This document shows positions 16,552-24,697 of a stretch of 26,037 nucleotides of DNA, piece after piece. Within the stretch, counting starts at the first letter, position 1. Each line of letters begins with the position of its first letter. The notes under the pieces are model-generated. The model did no database searches and had not been told where the DNA came from. It was given only the letters and a program-made list of their open reading frames with translations. The stretch comes from Treponema sp. (GTDB taxonomy: Bacteria > Spirochaetota > Spirochaetia > Treponematales > Treponemataceae). The position numbers and the translations under genes are program-made. Where the stretch lies: positions 1 to 26,037 of the forward strand of contig JAGABO010000163.1 in NCBI GenBank assembly GCA_017614655.1, read 5' to 3'.

Positions 16552-17751
16552 ATGCTGCAACTCGGCACAGTAACATTTTTGCAAAACTCATATATTTTTG
16601 TCGAAAATACACCGGCAACAGACCGTTTTTTTATAATTCAGAGTGGAAAAATCCGCTGCTATCATGAAACGCCGATTCCAGGAAGCAGTCCGTCCATGCT
16701 CGGACCGGGAGACTTTGTAGGCGTTATTTCGTGTATGACCGGACACACCCAGACAGAAACAGTTCTTGCACTTACAAATGTCAGCGCCATCATGATCCGC
16801 CGTGATCAGTTTCCGGAACTCATCAAGCAGAACCCGGGTATTGCCATGAAAATCATCAGGGCATTTTCCCGTGACATGCGCCTCATCAATGATAACCTTA
16901 CGAAAATCACCTTAAAGAAAACTTCCATAGATTCACCAGAGCAGCTGTTTACGATTGCAAGTTACTACGAAAACATCGGAAACTCGGAAGCTGCTGCATA
17001 CGGATATTATCAGTATCTTAAACAGTGTCCGAGAGGTTCTTCCGTTGATGCTGCAGTTAAAAGATTTAAGGCACTTAAAACTCATACAAATCCTCCGTAT
17101 CTTGAACGCACAAATGATTTGATGCGCACATATCCGAAAGGCACAATGATTTTCTCTGAATGCCAGACCGGAGCAGAAATGTTCATCATACAGGAAGGAA
17201 CCGTAAGAATAGTCCGAGTTGTTGACGGAGCAGAAGTTACACTTGCGCTTCTTCAGAAAGGCGATATGTTCGGTGAAATGTCGCTTCTGGAGAACAAGCC
17301 GCGCTCTGCCTGTGCAATTGCTTACGAAAACTGCAAGCTCATGACAATTAACCGCGCAAACTTTGATCAGATGGTTGCAACACAGGCTCAGCTTATTGCA
17401 CGCCTTACTACTACTTTTGCAGACAGACTCTGGTCCATGTACCGCCAGCTTGTAAACACCCAGATGCCTGATTTACGCGAGAAAATGATAGACATGCTTG
17501 CCCTTCAGCTCGAAGTAAAGAGAATTTCTCAGGCCCGCGGAGTTGCATACAGCACAGGCTTTACTCCGGATGAAATTGCAAATCTCTGCGGAATACCGGC
17601 AGACCTTACGGCACAGGCAGTTTCGCTCATAGAACGCGATCAGAATGTACGCATAATAGACGGGCGCATTTCCGTACCGGATACAGGCGAGCTTATAAAG
17701 CAGGCTCGTTTTTACAGGAAGCAGAACACAAGACGCTCGCAGCAGAACTAG
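16552..17751 (+). CDS. Double cyclic-nucleotide-binding-domain regulator (Crp-like)
   Basis: 399 residues in four parts: a first cyclic-nucleotide-binding (CNB) fold (about 1-115), a short helical TPR-like linker (about 125-178), a second CNB domain (about 185-295) and a C-terminal helix-turn-helix-like region (about 335-375, TPDEIANLCGIPADL). The second CNB has a near-canonical phosphate-binding cassette (FGEMSLLENKPRSA, Glu242 and Arg251), so it may bind cAMP or a similar ligand. The first (FVGVISCMTGHTQTET) lacks the Glu and Arg and is probably a structural copy. GAGG lies about 8 nt before the ATG. It is downstream of murB and is likely the T. pallidum TP0089 counterpart (from memory). 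DNA binding is plausible but unproven. Confidence 0.85.
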   Translation: MLQLGTVTFLQNSYIFVENTPATDRFFIIQSGKIRCYHETPIPGSSPSMLGPGDFVGVISCMTGHTQTETVLALTNVSAIMIRRDQFPELIKQNPGIAMKIIRAFSRDMRLINDNLTKITLKKTSIDSPEQLFTIASYYENIGNSEAAAYGYYQYLKQCPRGSSVDAAVKRFKALKTHTNPPYLERTNDLMRTYPKGTMIFSECQTGAEMFIIQEGTVRIVRVVDGAEVTLALLQKGDMFGEMSLLENKPRSACAIAYENCKLMTINRANFDQMVATQAQLIARLTTTFADRLWSMYRQLVNTQMPDLREKMIDMLALQLEVKRISQARGVAYSTGFTPDEIANLCGIPADLTAQAVSLIERDQNVRIIDGRISVPDTGELIKQARFYRKQNTRRSQQN

Positions 17752-17760
17752 GCGGTCTTA

Positions 17761-18303
17761 ATGAAAAAGATTACCGGCATTTTTCTTTCACTTCTGTTTT
17801 TTTCCGCAGCAGTATTTGCAAAAGATTCCCTTCCATCCGGATACAGGAGTATACGTCTGGGAATGTCGGTTAATGAAGTAAAAGAGGCACTTAAAAAAGA
17901 TGCACAGTTCGGCTACCGCGGAGACAGGGACGTAACCTTTCTTCCAGGCACGGAGAACATTCTTATAGAAACAGATACTTCAAAAAATGCACCCTACTCT
18001 TTTTTAGACCGGTGCTGGTTTCAGTTCTATGAAGAAAAACTAAGCGTAATAACAATCAACATAAAAACTTCAAAAATGGACCACTATTCCGTATTCGACA
18101 CCCTCTGCAAAAAATACGGAAATCCCGTAAGCATGAATCCCGAAAAATCAGAATGGTCAGACAGCAGCGTAATAATAACACTTGAACGTCCGCTTACATT
18201 AAAATATTCAGACAAAAAAGTCCGCGATAAAATTCTTGAACAGTCCATGGTAGAAGAAACAGCCGCAGAAATGGCACGAAAAGACTTTCTTGATAATCTT
18301 TAA
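17761..18303 (+). CDS. Exported protein of unknown function
   Basis: 180 residues with a clear cleavable signal peptide (MKKITGIFLSLLFFSAAVFA, cut after Ala20), so it is probably periplasmic. The mature part begins with SGYRSIRLGMSVNEVKEALK, a pattern seen in small SmpA/BamE-like or related periplasmic folds (short strand, then a helix after LGMS-x3-V), but the match is too short to name a family. The end is charged and helical. It starts 9 nt after the stop of the cyclic-nucleotide-domain gene and was probably co-transcribed with it. No Shine-Dalgarno better than a weak GGCGG is seen. Confidence 0.78.
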   Translation: MKKITGIFLSLLFFSAAVFAKDSLPSGYRSIRLGMSVNEVKEALKKDAQFGYRGDRDVTFLPGTENILIETDTSKNAPYSFLDRCWFQFYEEKLSVITINIKTSKMDHYSVFDTLCKKYGNPVSMNPEKSEWSDSSVIITLERPLTLKYSDKKVRDKILEQSMVEETAAEMARKDFLDNL

Positions 18304-18345
18304 ATATTTTTACCTTACAAAATAATCTCTTAACGAGGAAACCTT

Positions 18346-18807
18346 ATGAAAAACGTTAAAAGCCTTCTTACAGTATTTTTCTTTGCAGTTATAATTGCAT
18401 CCTCTGCCGGATGTGACGGAAGAAAATATAAGCTTCCAAAAAAAGAACTTACGCTTAAAAAAGCAGACGGAACTACGGTTTCGCTTATTGCAGAACTTGC
18501 CGTAAAGGAAGAAGAAAAAAACTACGGCTTTATGAACAGAACGGATATTCCTGACGGAACGGGAATGCTTTTTATTTTTGACAGTGACGAAATCCGCCAC
18601 TTCTGGATGAAAGACTGCCCGCATGCACTTTCCATCGCATACATTCTTTCTTCGGGAGAAATCGTCGACATTCTTGACATGACGCCTTTTTCTACGGCAA
18701 ATGTTTCCAGTTCAAGAAGCGTACGCTACGCCCTGGAAGTGCCGCAGGGCTGGTACGACAAAGTTGAAGTTAAAAAAGGGGACTTCCTTGTAATTGATTT
18801 TAAATAG
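18346..18807 (+). CDS. DUF192-family lipoprotein
   Basis: 153 residues: a signal sequence with lipobox SAGC (Cys23) and a DUF192 domain. The family pattern is visible as VKEEEKNYGFMNRTDIPDG, GMLFIFDSDEIRHFWMKDC, ALSIAYILSSGEIVDI and a final VKKGDFLVIDF. The function of DUF192 is not established. GAGGAA lies 7 nt before the ATG at 18346. It is the last gene of the murB unit, 42 nt after the previous stop, and converges with the TPR gene on the other strand with only 6 nt between stops. Confidence 0.9.
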   Translation: MKNVKSLLTVFFFAVIIASSAGCDGRKYKLPKKELTLKKADGTTVSLIAELAVKEEEKNYGFMNRTDIPDGTGMLFIFDSDEIRHFWMKDCPHALSIAYILSSGEIVDILDMTPFSTANVSSSRSVRYALEVPQGWYDKVEVKKGDFLVIDFK

Positions 18808-18819
18808 CACAGGCTATTT
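18802..18819. terminator. Small hairpin over both stop codons of convergent genes
   Basis: AAATAGC (18802-18808), loop ACAG and GCTATTT (18813-18819) form a perfect 7-bp AT-rich hairpin that includes the TAG stop of the DUF192 gene and the TAG stop of the minus-strand TPR gene. No clear T-run follows on either strand, so it is at best a weak two-way terminator. Confidence 0.35.
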
Positions 18820-19962
18820 CTGAAGAAGCTCCACCTGAGAAAGTGCAATCTTGTCGGAAGGATCTATTTCGAGCACCGTACGGAAATACTTAAGGGCTTC
18901 GTCTTTGTTTCCAAGCTTAAGTTCAAGACAGCCCAGATTACTGATTACCTTTGTATTTTCCGTATCAAGGACGAGGGCTTCGTGAAGAACCTTTCGGGCT
19001 TCTTCGAGCTCACCGGTTTCTAAATAACAGATTGCAAGTTCATTTAAGAAGTCTGCATTTTCATCGCCGCCGTCACACTCGCGTGCCTTTAAGAAAGCTT
19101 CCTTTGCTTCTGCAAAACGACCGGAAAGCCTTAATCCCCAGCCCAGGATAAACCAGCCGTTCCAGGCAGCAGGATTTTCCTGAATGAACTTTCTGATTTC
19201 ATCAAGACCTGGTTCAAGGCGTCCTTCCGAAATAAAAGCGTAGGCTTTGTGGTAATGAGAGTTTTCCAGATTGCGGTTTGCAATTTTGTCTATCATTTCC
19301 TGAGCACGTTCTTTTTTATAAACCCCGTTTTCGCCAAGTTCATCATCCTTTAAATCAGATGTAAGGGCAATGTAATTTTCGAAACAGCTTTTTGCCTTGG
19401 AAAAATCATGCTGCTTAAGAAAGAAAAATGCTGCGTTAAAAAATGCATCCGGGATTTCGGGCTCGGCATTCATTGCTTCGTTATAGTAATTCTTTGCAAG
19501 GTCATCACAGGCATCTGCATCATCATGAAGTGAAGAACGCCTGTAAGAGTCCGCACGCTGATCATAAAAAAGCGCCATATTCATACAGAGCGCCTTGTTT
19601 TCCGGATCATAGCCGCGCAGTGCCATGTAAATTTCTTCGGCAAGTTCCCAGTCTTCATCACGGGTTTTAAGAATTGCCGCTTCCCCGAGTTCCTTCATAA
19701 GATTGGGGCGGACTTCCTTTATAAGCGAGCGGTAGTATTCAAGGTTTGCGTTTGACTTATCCCAGGCAAGCACCGTAAGGATTCCTGAGAGAATCTGTTC
19801 TTCGGTAATGTCTGCTGCAGAAAAAGAAGAAGCATCTTCGCCGTCCTTAAACTGAACCGGAAGAGGAATTGTCGTATCGATTTTAAAAGTGCCGCCTTTA
19901 AATTTAAAGTCATCCGGCAGCTTTACAAATGCTACCGAAGAAAGATGATTTGATGAATTCAT
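18814..19962 (-). CDS. Tetratricopeptide repeat protein
   Basis: 382 residues without a signal peptide. The first ~100 residues form a distinct N-terminal part with no repeat. After this come TPR units: about 100-130 (WELAEEIYMALRGYDPENKA), 160-205, and a tandem block in the last ~120 residues (AWNGWFILGWGLRLSGRFAEA, LNELAICYLETGELEEARKV, VISNLGCLELKLGNKDEALK). Such repeats bind other proteins. TGAGG lies 6-7 nt before the ATG at 19962, 12 nt after the PilZ gene, so the two are co-transcribed. A cytosolic scaffold working with the PilZ receptor is a reasonable inference. It is possibly related to the TPR proteins near TP0095, but I cannot check. Confidence 0.86.
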   Translation of the reverse strand: MNSSNHLSSVAFVKLPDDFKFKGGTFKIDTTIPLPVQFKDGEDASSFSAADITEEQILSGILTVLAWDKSNANLEYYRSLIKEVRPNLMKELGEAAILKTRDEDWELAEEIYMALRGYDPENKALCMNMALFYDQRADSYRRSSLHDDADACDDLAKNYYNEAMNAEPEIPDAFFNAAFFFLKQHDFSKAKSCFENYIALTSDLKDDELGENGVYKKERAQEMIDKIANRNLENSHYHKAYAFISEGRLEPGLDEIRKFIQENPAAWNGWFILGWGLRLSGRFAEAKEAFLKARECDGGDENADFLNELAICYLETGELEEARKVLHEALVLDTENTKVISNLGCLELKLGNKDEALKYFRTVLEIDPSDKIALSQVELLQK

Positions 19963-19974
19963 ATAAACCTCAGT

Positions 19975-20967
19975 TTAGGCCTGAGTTCCTGACGGAGAAG
20001 CAGTCTGCTTAGTTTCTCCAGCCGGAGCGGCCGTTGTTTGTGCAGGAGCAGCATTTTTTTCCTGAACCGGAGCGGTCTGGGAAGAAGCCGGCTGAGCAGT
20101 TCCGCCTGTGACAGCTGCCACCGGAACAACAGGATCTTCTCCTTCAAAACGGACTCCTGCATCCTGCTTTCTGTAAAGTGTAAGAAAATTATTTATTCTG
20201 ATTTTATAAGGAATAGAAATAGAATTATCATAGAACTGAACATTTGCAGAAACGATATCCTTTCTACCTTCAATTGGATTTGCATTTACAATTACTCCCT
20301 GAAGGGAAACTATTTCGTGTGGTTCTTCAAATTCCAGCTGAATAACTACATTCTTGTTTTTAAGAAACTGCGCGATTCCCATAAGAAGAATACTTGCACC
20401 GGTAAATGAAAGGTTTGCAAGAATACAGTTACGGGGAATGTTATCTATTGTGACGCTGATTTCTTTTTTCGGAATACTAAGTTTCCTGAGTGTATCCGGA
20501 GTTACGACAATGCGCTCATTTTTTCTGCGTACAGAATTAACATTTGCATCGAGGATAGTTCCTACAAGAAGAATAAGATCTTCCGGCGGACGCTGGGTAT
20601 ATTGAATCGTTACTATTACAAGTTCGTTGTTATTGCCGAACGGCTGTATTCCCTGAATTCTTCCCGCAACAAAAAAACTCATAAGCTGACCGTTTTCCTG
20701 ATAGAAAGAAAAGCGAAGGCTCACCGGCTGATCCTTTTTCTTTATAAGATCCTGAAAGGCTCCGCCCTGAACCCCGATAATAATGCGGGCAAGAGAAAAA
20801 GATGTAGAATTTATGATACAGGGCCACTGTGAACCGCCTGTTTTTATACAGTTCTGCCTTGGATCCATTTTTAATGTATGGATTATTTCCTTAGTAAAAG
20901 TGACTTCTGTTTCTCTATAATCATCATAAAGCCGAGACATAATCTGGCTTGTTAAAAAAGCCGGCAT
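19975..20967 (-). CDS. PilZ-domain c-di-GMP receptor with low-complexity tail
   Basis: With the start at 20967 (330 residues) the protein has an N-terminal treponeme-type PilZN region (about 4-140: FLTSQIMSRLYDDY, then EVTFTKEIIHTL and SQWPCI), a PilZ domain (about 145-265) and a tail of ~50 residues rich in Ala, Thr, Pro and Gln. Both c-di-GMP-binding motifs are intact: RKNER (RxxxR, 148-152) and NLSFTG (N-x-S-x-x-G, 185-190). The frame is open to a TTG at 21003 that overlaps the upstream stop, but similarity to the family as I recall it begins near MPAFLTSQ, so the ATG at 20967 is preferred; no start has a clear Shine-Dalgarno sequence. It probably resembles T. denticola TDE0214, a PilZ protein. 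Confidence 0.85.
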   Translation of the reverse strand: MPAFLTSQIMSRLYDDYRETEVTFTKEIIHTLKMDPRQNCIKTGGSQWPCIINSTSFSLARIIIGVQGGAFQDLIKKKDQPVSLRFSFYQENGQLMSFFVAGRIQGIQPFGNNNELVIVTIQYTQRPPEDLILLVGTILDANVNSVRRKNERIVVTPDTLRKLSIPKKEISVTIDNIPRNCILANLSFTGASILLMGIAQFLKNKNVVIQLEFEEPHEIVSLQGVIVNANPIEGRKDIVSANVQFYDNSISIPYKIRINNFLTLYRKQDAGVRFEGEDPVVPVAAVTGGTAQPASSQTAPVQEKNAAPAQTTAAPAGETKQTASPSGTQA

Positions 20968-20999
20968 AGAATTTATTTTACAGCATAAATTACCCAATA

Positions 21000-21338
21000 T
21001 CAAGAAGACGGCAACAGTTTTTGAGCAAGTTCCGCCTGTTTTTGAAGCAGTTCGCGTTCGGGGATTCTGCCTTCGAGGTAATCTATTGTAAGAAAAATGA
21101 TGTTGTTTTCGATTTTTACGACGGCAGTTTCCTCGTCATCTGAATAGAAGTATGTTCCGATAAGCGAATCGTTTCCGGCTTCTATAACTACGAAATTTTC
21201 TTCATCAAATGAAATTGTACCGGGAAAGCCGCCGACAGAAACATGAAATGTTTTTCCACTCACGCTTTTACAGCAGCCCCAGAAAAACAGCGGGAAGAGA
21301 ATCATCAGTAATATTCTTACATGACCGGAATTCCGCAT
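21000..21338 (-). CDS. Small lipoprotein of unknown function
   Basis: 112 residues with a signal sequence ending in FFWGC (lipobox-like; Gly-Cys22), then a short beta-rich region (TFHVSVGGFPGTISFDEEN) and a helical end (ELLQKQAELAQKLL). No family recognised. It is the first gene of the lipoprotein / PilZ / TPR unit; its TGA stop overlaps the possible TTG start of the PilZ gene. No Shine-Dalgarno sequence precedes the ATG, but a -10-like TAAAAT ends 6 nt before it. Confidence 0.75.
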   Translation of the reverse strand: MRNSGHVRILLMILFPLFFWGCCKSVSGKTFHVSVGGFPGTISFDEENFVVIEAGNDSLIGTYFYSDDEETAVVKIENNIIFLTIDYLEGRIPERELLQKQAELAQKLLPSS

Positions 21339-21344
21339 ACTTAT

Positions 21345-21373
21345 ATTTTAAATCAGAAACGCCGGATTTTCCA
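21345..21373 (-). promoter_or_regulatory. Possible promoter of the lipoprotein/PilZ/TPR unit
   Basis: Minus strand TGGAAA (21368-21373), 17 nt and TAAAAT (21345-21350), with the ATG 6 nt beyond the -10. The -35 matches only 4 of 6 consensus bases, so this is weaker than the other leaderless candidates. A TATAAG lies even closer to the ATG. Confidence 0.4.
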
Positions 21374-21416
21374 TGAAATTATGTAAACGGAAATACAAAT
21401 GATTTAAATGAATAAA

Positions 21417-22325
21417 TTAGAGAATAATTTCTTTAAGAAGCGAATGAATTTCGTTAATCACCTTTTTCTTATCCAGTGTCCAGAGAGGAGCTATAACAGA
21501 AGACTTTGGCGGATCTCCGGTAAGTCTGTGCAGAATACACTGCGGGGGAAGCAGAGTAAGCGCGTTTTTAAGAAGCTCATAATACTCTTCTTTTTCTAAC
21601 GGCAGGTACTCACCGCTTTTGTAAAGTTTTTCGAGGGGAGTGTTTTTTAAAACATACAGCACCGTTATCTTTAGTCCGAACACGGCACCATCATTATGCG
21701 CAAGAACAAAACGAACGCTTTTTTCCATATCGTCCCGGTTTTCTCCCGGAAGACCGAATATAAGATGAGTTACAATGTGAATCTTAGGGGAAGCTTTTCT
21801 TATTCTTTCTACACTGGAAACGTAATCTTCGTTTGTACAGCAGCGGTTTATAAAGGAAGCAGTTTTTTCGTTACTTGTCTGAAGTCCAAGTTCAAGCTGA
21901 ACAAAATGTTTTTCTGCAATGCGGGCCAGCTCTAAAATCATACGGTCACTTAAGCAGTCGGGACGGGTTGCAACGGCAAGGCCCTCCACACCATCACAGA
22001 GAAGTGCTTCTTTATATTTTTTAAGCAGGGTTTCTTCATCTCCATAAGTCGAAGAAAAATTCTGAAAGTATGCGATGTATTTTCCCTTACGTTCTCCCGT
22101 GCGTCCTTTGATTTTATTTATGACCTTAAGTTTTGCATTTTCTATCTGAGCAGAAACAGTAAGCTTCGAAGAAGAAGCAAAATCTCCGCTTCCGTTTTCG
22201 GAACAGAAAATGCAGCCGCCTCTTCCTTTGGTTCCGTCGCGGTTTGGACAGGTGCAGCCGGCATCAAGAGAAAGCTTGTAAGTTTTTTCGTCGAAAATAT
22301 TTTTATAAAAATCAGAAAGCGTCAT
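21417..22325 (-). CDS. Radical SAM protein, TIGR01212 (YhcC-like) family
   Basis: 302 residues. The iron-sulfur cluster motif has the family's unusual spacing: Cys26-x11-Cys38-x2-Cys41 in CTCPNRDGTKGRGGCIFC. Further radical SAM marks are AVATRPDCLSD, VQLELGLQTSNE and HIVTHLIFGLPGE. The length is normal (~300). The reaction catalysed by the family is not known to me. The ATG overlaps the end of the DUF3737 gene by 14 nt and lacks a Shine-Dalgarno sequence, so it probably depends on translational coupling. Confidence 0.9.
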   Translation of the reverse strand: MTLSDFYKNIFDEKTYKLSLDAGCTCPNRDGTKGRGGCIFCSENGSGDFASSSKLTVSAQIENAKLKVINKIKGRTGERKGKYIAYFQNFSSTYGDEETLLKKYKEALLCDGVEGLAVATRPDCLSDRMILELARIAEKHFVQLELGLQTSNEKTASFINRCCTNEDYVSSVERIRKASPKIHIVTHLIFGLPGENRDDMEKSVRFVLAHNDGAVFGLKITVLYVLKNTPLEKLYKSGEYLPLEKEEYYELLKNALTLLPPQCILHRLTGDPPKSSVIAPLWTLDKKKVINEIHSLLKEIIL

Positions 22326-23172
22326 TGTTTTTTAAGAGTATGATTTCTGTTTTTGATTTATCTGCGACTGTTTCTTCCATAATGATTTCGCCGATGGAAG
22401 CTGCCGTGATTTTTCCCGACAGAGGATTTTTTATGCTGTCGATGTTTCCGTTTATTTCTGCAAAAACCGTACTGCGTTCAAAAGAGAGATCACAGTTTTC
22501 CATTGTACAGTTTTTAAGCACAAGATTTTTACAGTAGCAGAACGGCTGGGTTCCTTTAATGCTGCAGTTTATAAGGGTAAGGTTTTCTGAATACCAGCCC
22601 AGATATTCCCCGTTGATTACAGAATCGCGCACCGTTACATTTTTTGAATGCCAGAATGCATCTTTTGTATCAAGAACGGAATCATCAATCTGAATATTGC
22701 TGCAATACTGAAACGAATATTTTCCGTTAAGCTTAAGTTTTTTAATTTCTGCAGAATCAACTTCGAAAAAAGGATATTCAGAATATTCAACAGAAAGATT
22801 TTCGATGTTAAGGTTACGGCACTTCCAGATAAACTCAGGAGAATCCGCAGTTGTATTTTTAACAGTTACATCATCACATTCCCGAAGCGCTTTTACTCCG
22901 TTTATGTGACAGTCGTCAAGCAGAATTTTTTTATCATACCACAAAGGAGCGCGGCAGTTCTGTGTAAACTCACAGGAGTAAATTCTTCCCTCCGTTACGT
23001 GCCACAAAGGATAGCGCAGATTCATAAAACAGCGGCGAACTTCTATGCGTGAACTTTCCTTTAAAGCTGACTCGCCGTCTGACGGACCTTCAAAGCGGCT
23101 GTCTTCTACCACCGCATCTGTAATTCCATAGAGAGCACGTTCGTTATCAAGTACAAGATTTTTATATTCCGT
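22312..23172 (-). CDS. DUF3737-family protein with apparent ACG start codon
   Basis: The protein is built of ~20-residue repeats with N(I/L)-x-(V/I)-x-N/D-(S/C) pattern, as in DUF3737, suggesting a right-handed beta-helix. The family's N-terminal ERALYG...GESALKES and later NGEYLGWYSENLTLINCSI are present. Family similarity in frame extends upstream of the first standard start (GTG at 23112), through ERALYG to EYKNLVLDN, where an in-frame TAA closes the frame. The only initiator-like codon there is ACG (23170-23172), 6 nt after a perfect GAGGAG. From it the protein is 286 residues, the usual length as I recall. If ACG is not used, translation would have to begin at GTG 23112 (266 residues, no Shine-Dalgarno). 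Function unknown; co-transcribed with the radical SAM gene. Confidence 0.82.
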   Translation of the reverse strand, partial: TEYKNLVLDNERALYGITDAVVEDSRFEGPSDGESALKESSRIEVRRCFMNLRYPLWHVTEGRIYSCEFTQNCRAPLWYDKKILLDDCHINGVKALRECDDVTVKNTTADSPEFIWKCRNLNIENLSVEYSEYPFFEVDSAEIKKLKLNGKYSFQYCSNIQIDDSVLDTKDAFWHSKNVTVRDSVINGEYLGWYSENLTLINCSIKGTQPFCYCKNLVLKNCTMENCDLSFERSTVFAEINGNIDSIKNPLSGKITAASIGEIIMEETVADKSKTEIILLKNNDAF

Positions 23173-23184
23173 AGTTTACTCCTC
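23170..23184 (-). promoter_or_regulatory. Ribosome binding site that points to the ACG start
   Basis: GAGGAG (23179-23184), the best Shine-Dalgarno sequence in this part of the window, is followed after 6 nt by ACG (23170-23172), where the neighbouring bases (ACG GAA TAT AAA) would read MEYK if the second base were T. Confidence 0.7.
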
Positions 23185-23243
23185 GGGTCTACGACAGACA
23201 AAGTTTTTTTTTTACAGAGTGAATTTAATCATCAGACTGCAAT

Positions 23244-23289
23244 AAAAAATCCTGAAACAAATCATTTGTGACCTGCATCAGGATTTTTT
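23244..23289 (-). terminator. Bidirectional-type terminator after the metallophosphoesterase gene
   Basis: AAAAAATCCTGA (23244-23255) and TCAGGATTTTTT (23278-23289) are a perfect 12-bp inverted repeat with A- and T-runs in the outer stem. A smaller repeat ACAAAT/ATTTGT (23257-23269) lies in the loop. It lies 31 nt past the stop of the minus-strand metallophosphoesterase gene. Confidence 0.8.
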
Positions 23290-23319
23290 AAGTAAGCTTA
23301 TAACACTTTTAAAAGCTTT

Positions 23320-24690
23320 TTACTTTTTCTTAGATCTTACTATAACTACCGCTGCAACTGAACCTGCAAGAATTACTGCCGCAATAATCAGGATAAGAAC
23401 CAGCGTCATATTTCCGGGTTCAACATAAGGACGCTTTGCAGGAATAAAGTGAGACTCAACTATGTCACCGTTTCCGTCGAGCAGTGTATGAGTAATTCCT
23501 TCTTTTGTAACCTTAAAATAACTTAAGCCGCTTTCCTGAGCTAAGTCCGAACTTGTTATACGGCTCTTGATGATACTTGGTTTGATTGTTCCCTGCATTT
23601 CGCGGGAGCGGTCGCCAATCTGAGGACATACAAAATATGTTGTTCCTGATTTTCCGTCTTCAACAGGTTCTTTGTTTACAAGTGCTTTTGACTGAAGGTA
23701 AACATGATGATCTCCGGAAAGTGCAAGATCAACTCCATATTTATCAAACAGATTCATCCATAAATAATAGGCAACGTTTGTACCGCCAAAGCCGCCGTTA
23801 AAGCCGCTTATATAAGGATAATGCTGGAAAACTACCAGGTACTGATAAGTATCCTTGTTTTCTTCGAGCACCTGTTTAAACCATTCTTTCTGCTGATTCA
23901 AATAAGAAGTGTCGATACTGTCGATTCCGATAAAAAGAATAGAATCATATTTAAACCAGAAATTACTGCGCATCTCTACCGGCCCATTATCCGGAGGATT
24001 CTGAGTTACGCACCACCATCGGTTATCTACAATTTCCTGGCCTTTCTTCAGGAACACATCATAATAAGTATGATTTCCTGGAATACCGGCCCAGACTTTA
24101 CGGTTTATATAACCACCCTGCCACTCCTGCCAGTTATCATAATATGCACCGTAACAAACTTCATCACCGGTACAGATAACAAGGTCCATATCGTTTTCCA
24201 GTTTTTCTTCTGCAGACAGCGCAAGCTTTTCTGATAACTTACGGCGGATATTAACATCAGGATTTGAATGAACATCACCAGTCCAAAGGAATCCAAACTC
24301 GCCGTCATTATCTGCGGTTGCAAAAGAATAGTCCCCCGATTCATAACCTGAATCAAGAGCAATTTTATAATGGTATGAAGTATCCTTTTTTAAACCTTCA
24401 ATAACTGCTTCATGGCGGTAATACTGCTCGCCGTCATGAAATTCAACGGGAGTTCTTACGCCGGTGCTTTTTATTTTTTTTGCATGCTTATAGTCGGAAT
24501 CTTCTGCTTTTGAATAATACACTACTGAATTTTCTTCTGATGTATGCCAGGAGAGTCTGACGCTATGAGCACAATCCTGTCCGGGATTTGTATAAACAAG
24601 ATCAACTGGTTCCGGCTCTGCAAACACCAGGGCTGATTCTGCTCCCAACAAACAAAGTAAACCGATAATTTTTTTAACAATTTTCTTCAT
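23320..24690 (-). CDS. Exported metallophosphoesterase with C-terminal membrane anchor
   Basis: 456 residues: a signal peptide (cleavage near Ala24), a fibronectin-like domain as in purple acid phosphatases (about 28-125), a calcineurin-like phosphoesterase domain (about 132-370), and a C-terminal membrane helix ending in RSKKK. Metal-binding motifs are GDVH (Asp139, His141), TGDEVCYG (Asp176), GNHTYYD (Asn206), QHYPY (His290) and SGDHHVY (His329), where the usual GHxH motif reads GDHH, so one expected His ligand is Asp327. It should act on phosphoesters outside the inner membrane; substrate unknown. It has a TTGACA/TAAACT promoter, no Shine-Dalgarno sequence, and a terminator of its own, so it is a single-gene unit. 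Confidence 0.9.
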   Translation of the reverse strand: MKKIVKKIIGLLCLLGAESALVFAEPEPVDLVYTNPGQDCAHSVRLSWHTSEENSVVYYSKAEDSDYKHAKKIKSTGVRTPVEFHDGEQYYRHEAVIEGLKKDTSYHYKIALDSGYESGDYSFATADNDGEFGFLWTGDVHSNPDVNIRRKLSEKLALSAEEKLENDMDLVICTGDEVCYGAYYDNWQEWQGGYINRKVWAGIPGNHTYYDVFLKKGQEIVDNRWWCVTQNPPDNGPVEMRSNFWFKYDSILFIGIDSIDTSYLNQQKEWFKQVLEENKDTYQYLVVFQHYPYISGFNGGFGGTNVAYYLWMNLFDKYGVDLALSGDHHVYLQSKALVNKEPVEDGKSGTTYFVCPQIGDRSREMQGTIKPSIIKSRITSSDLAQESGLSYFKVTKEGITHTLLDGNGDIVESHFIPAKRPYVEPGNMTLVLILIIAAVILAGSVAAVVIVRSKKK

Positions 24691-24697
24691 ACGTTAA

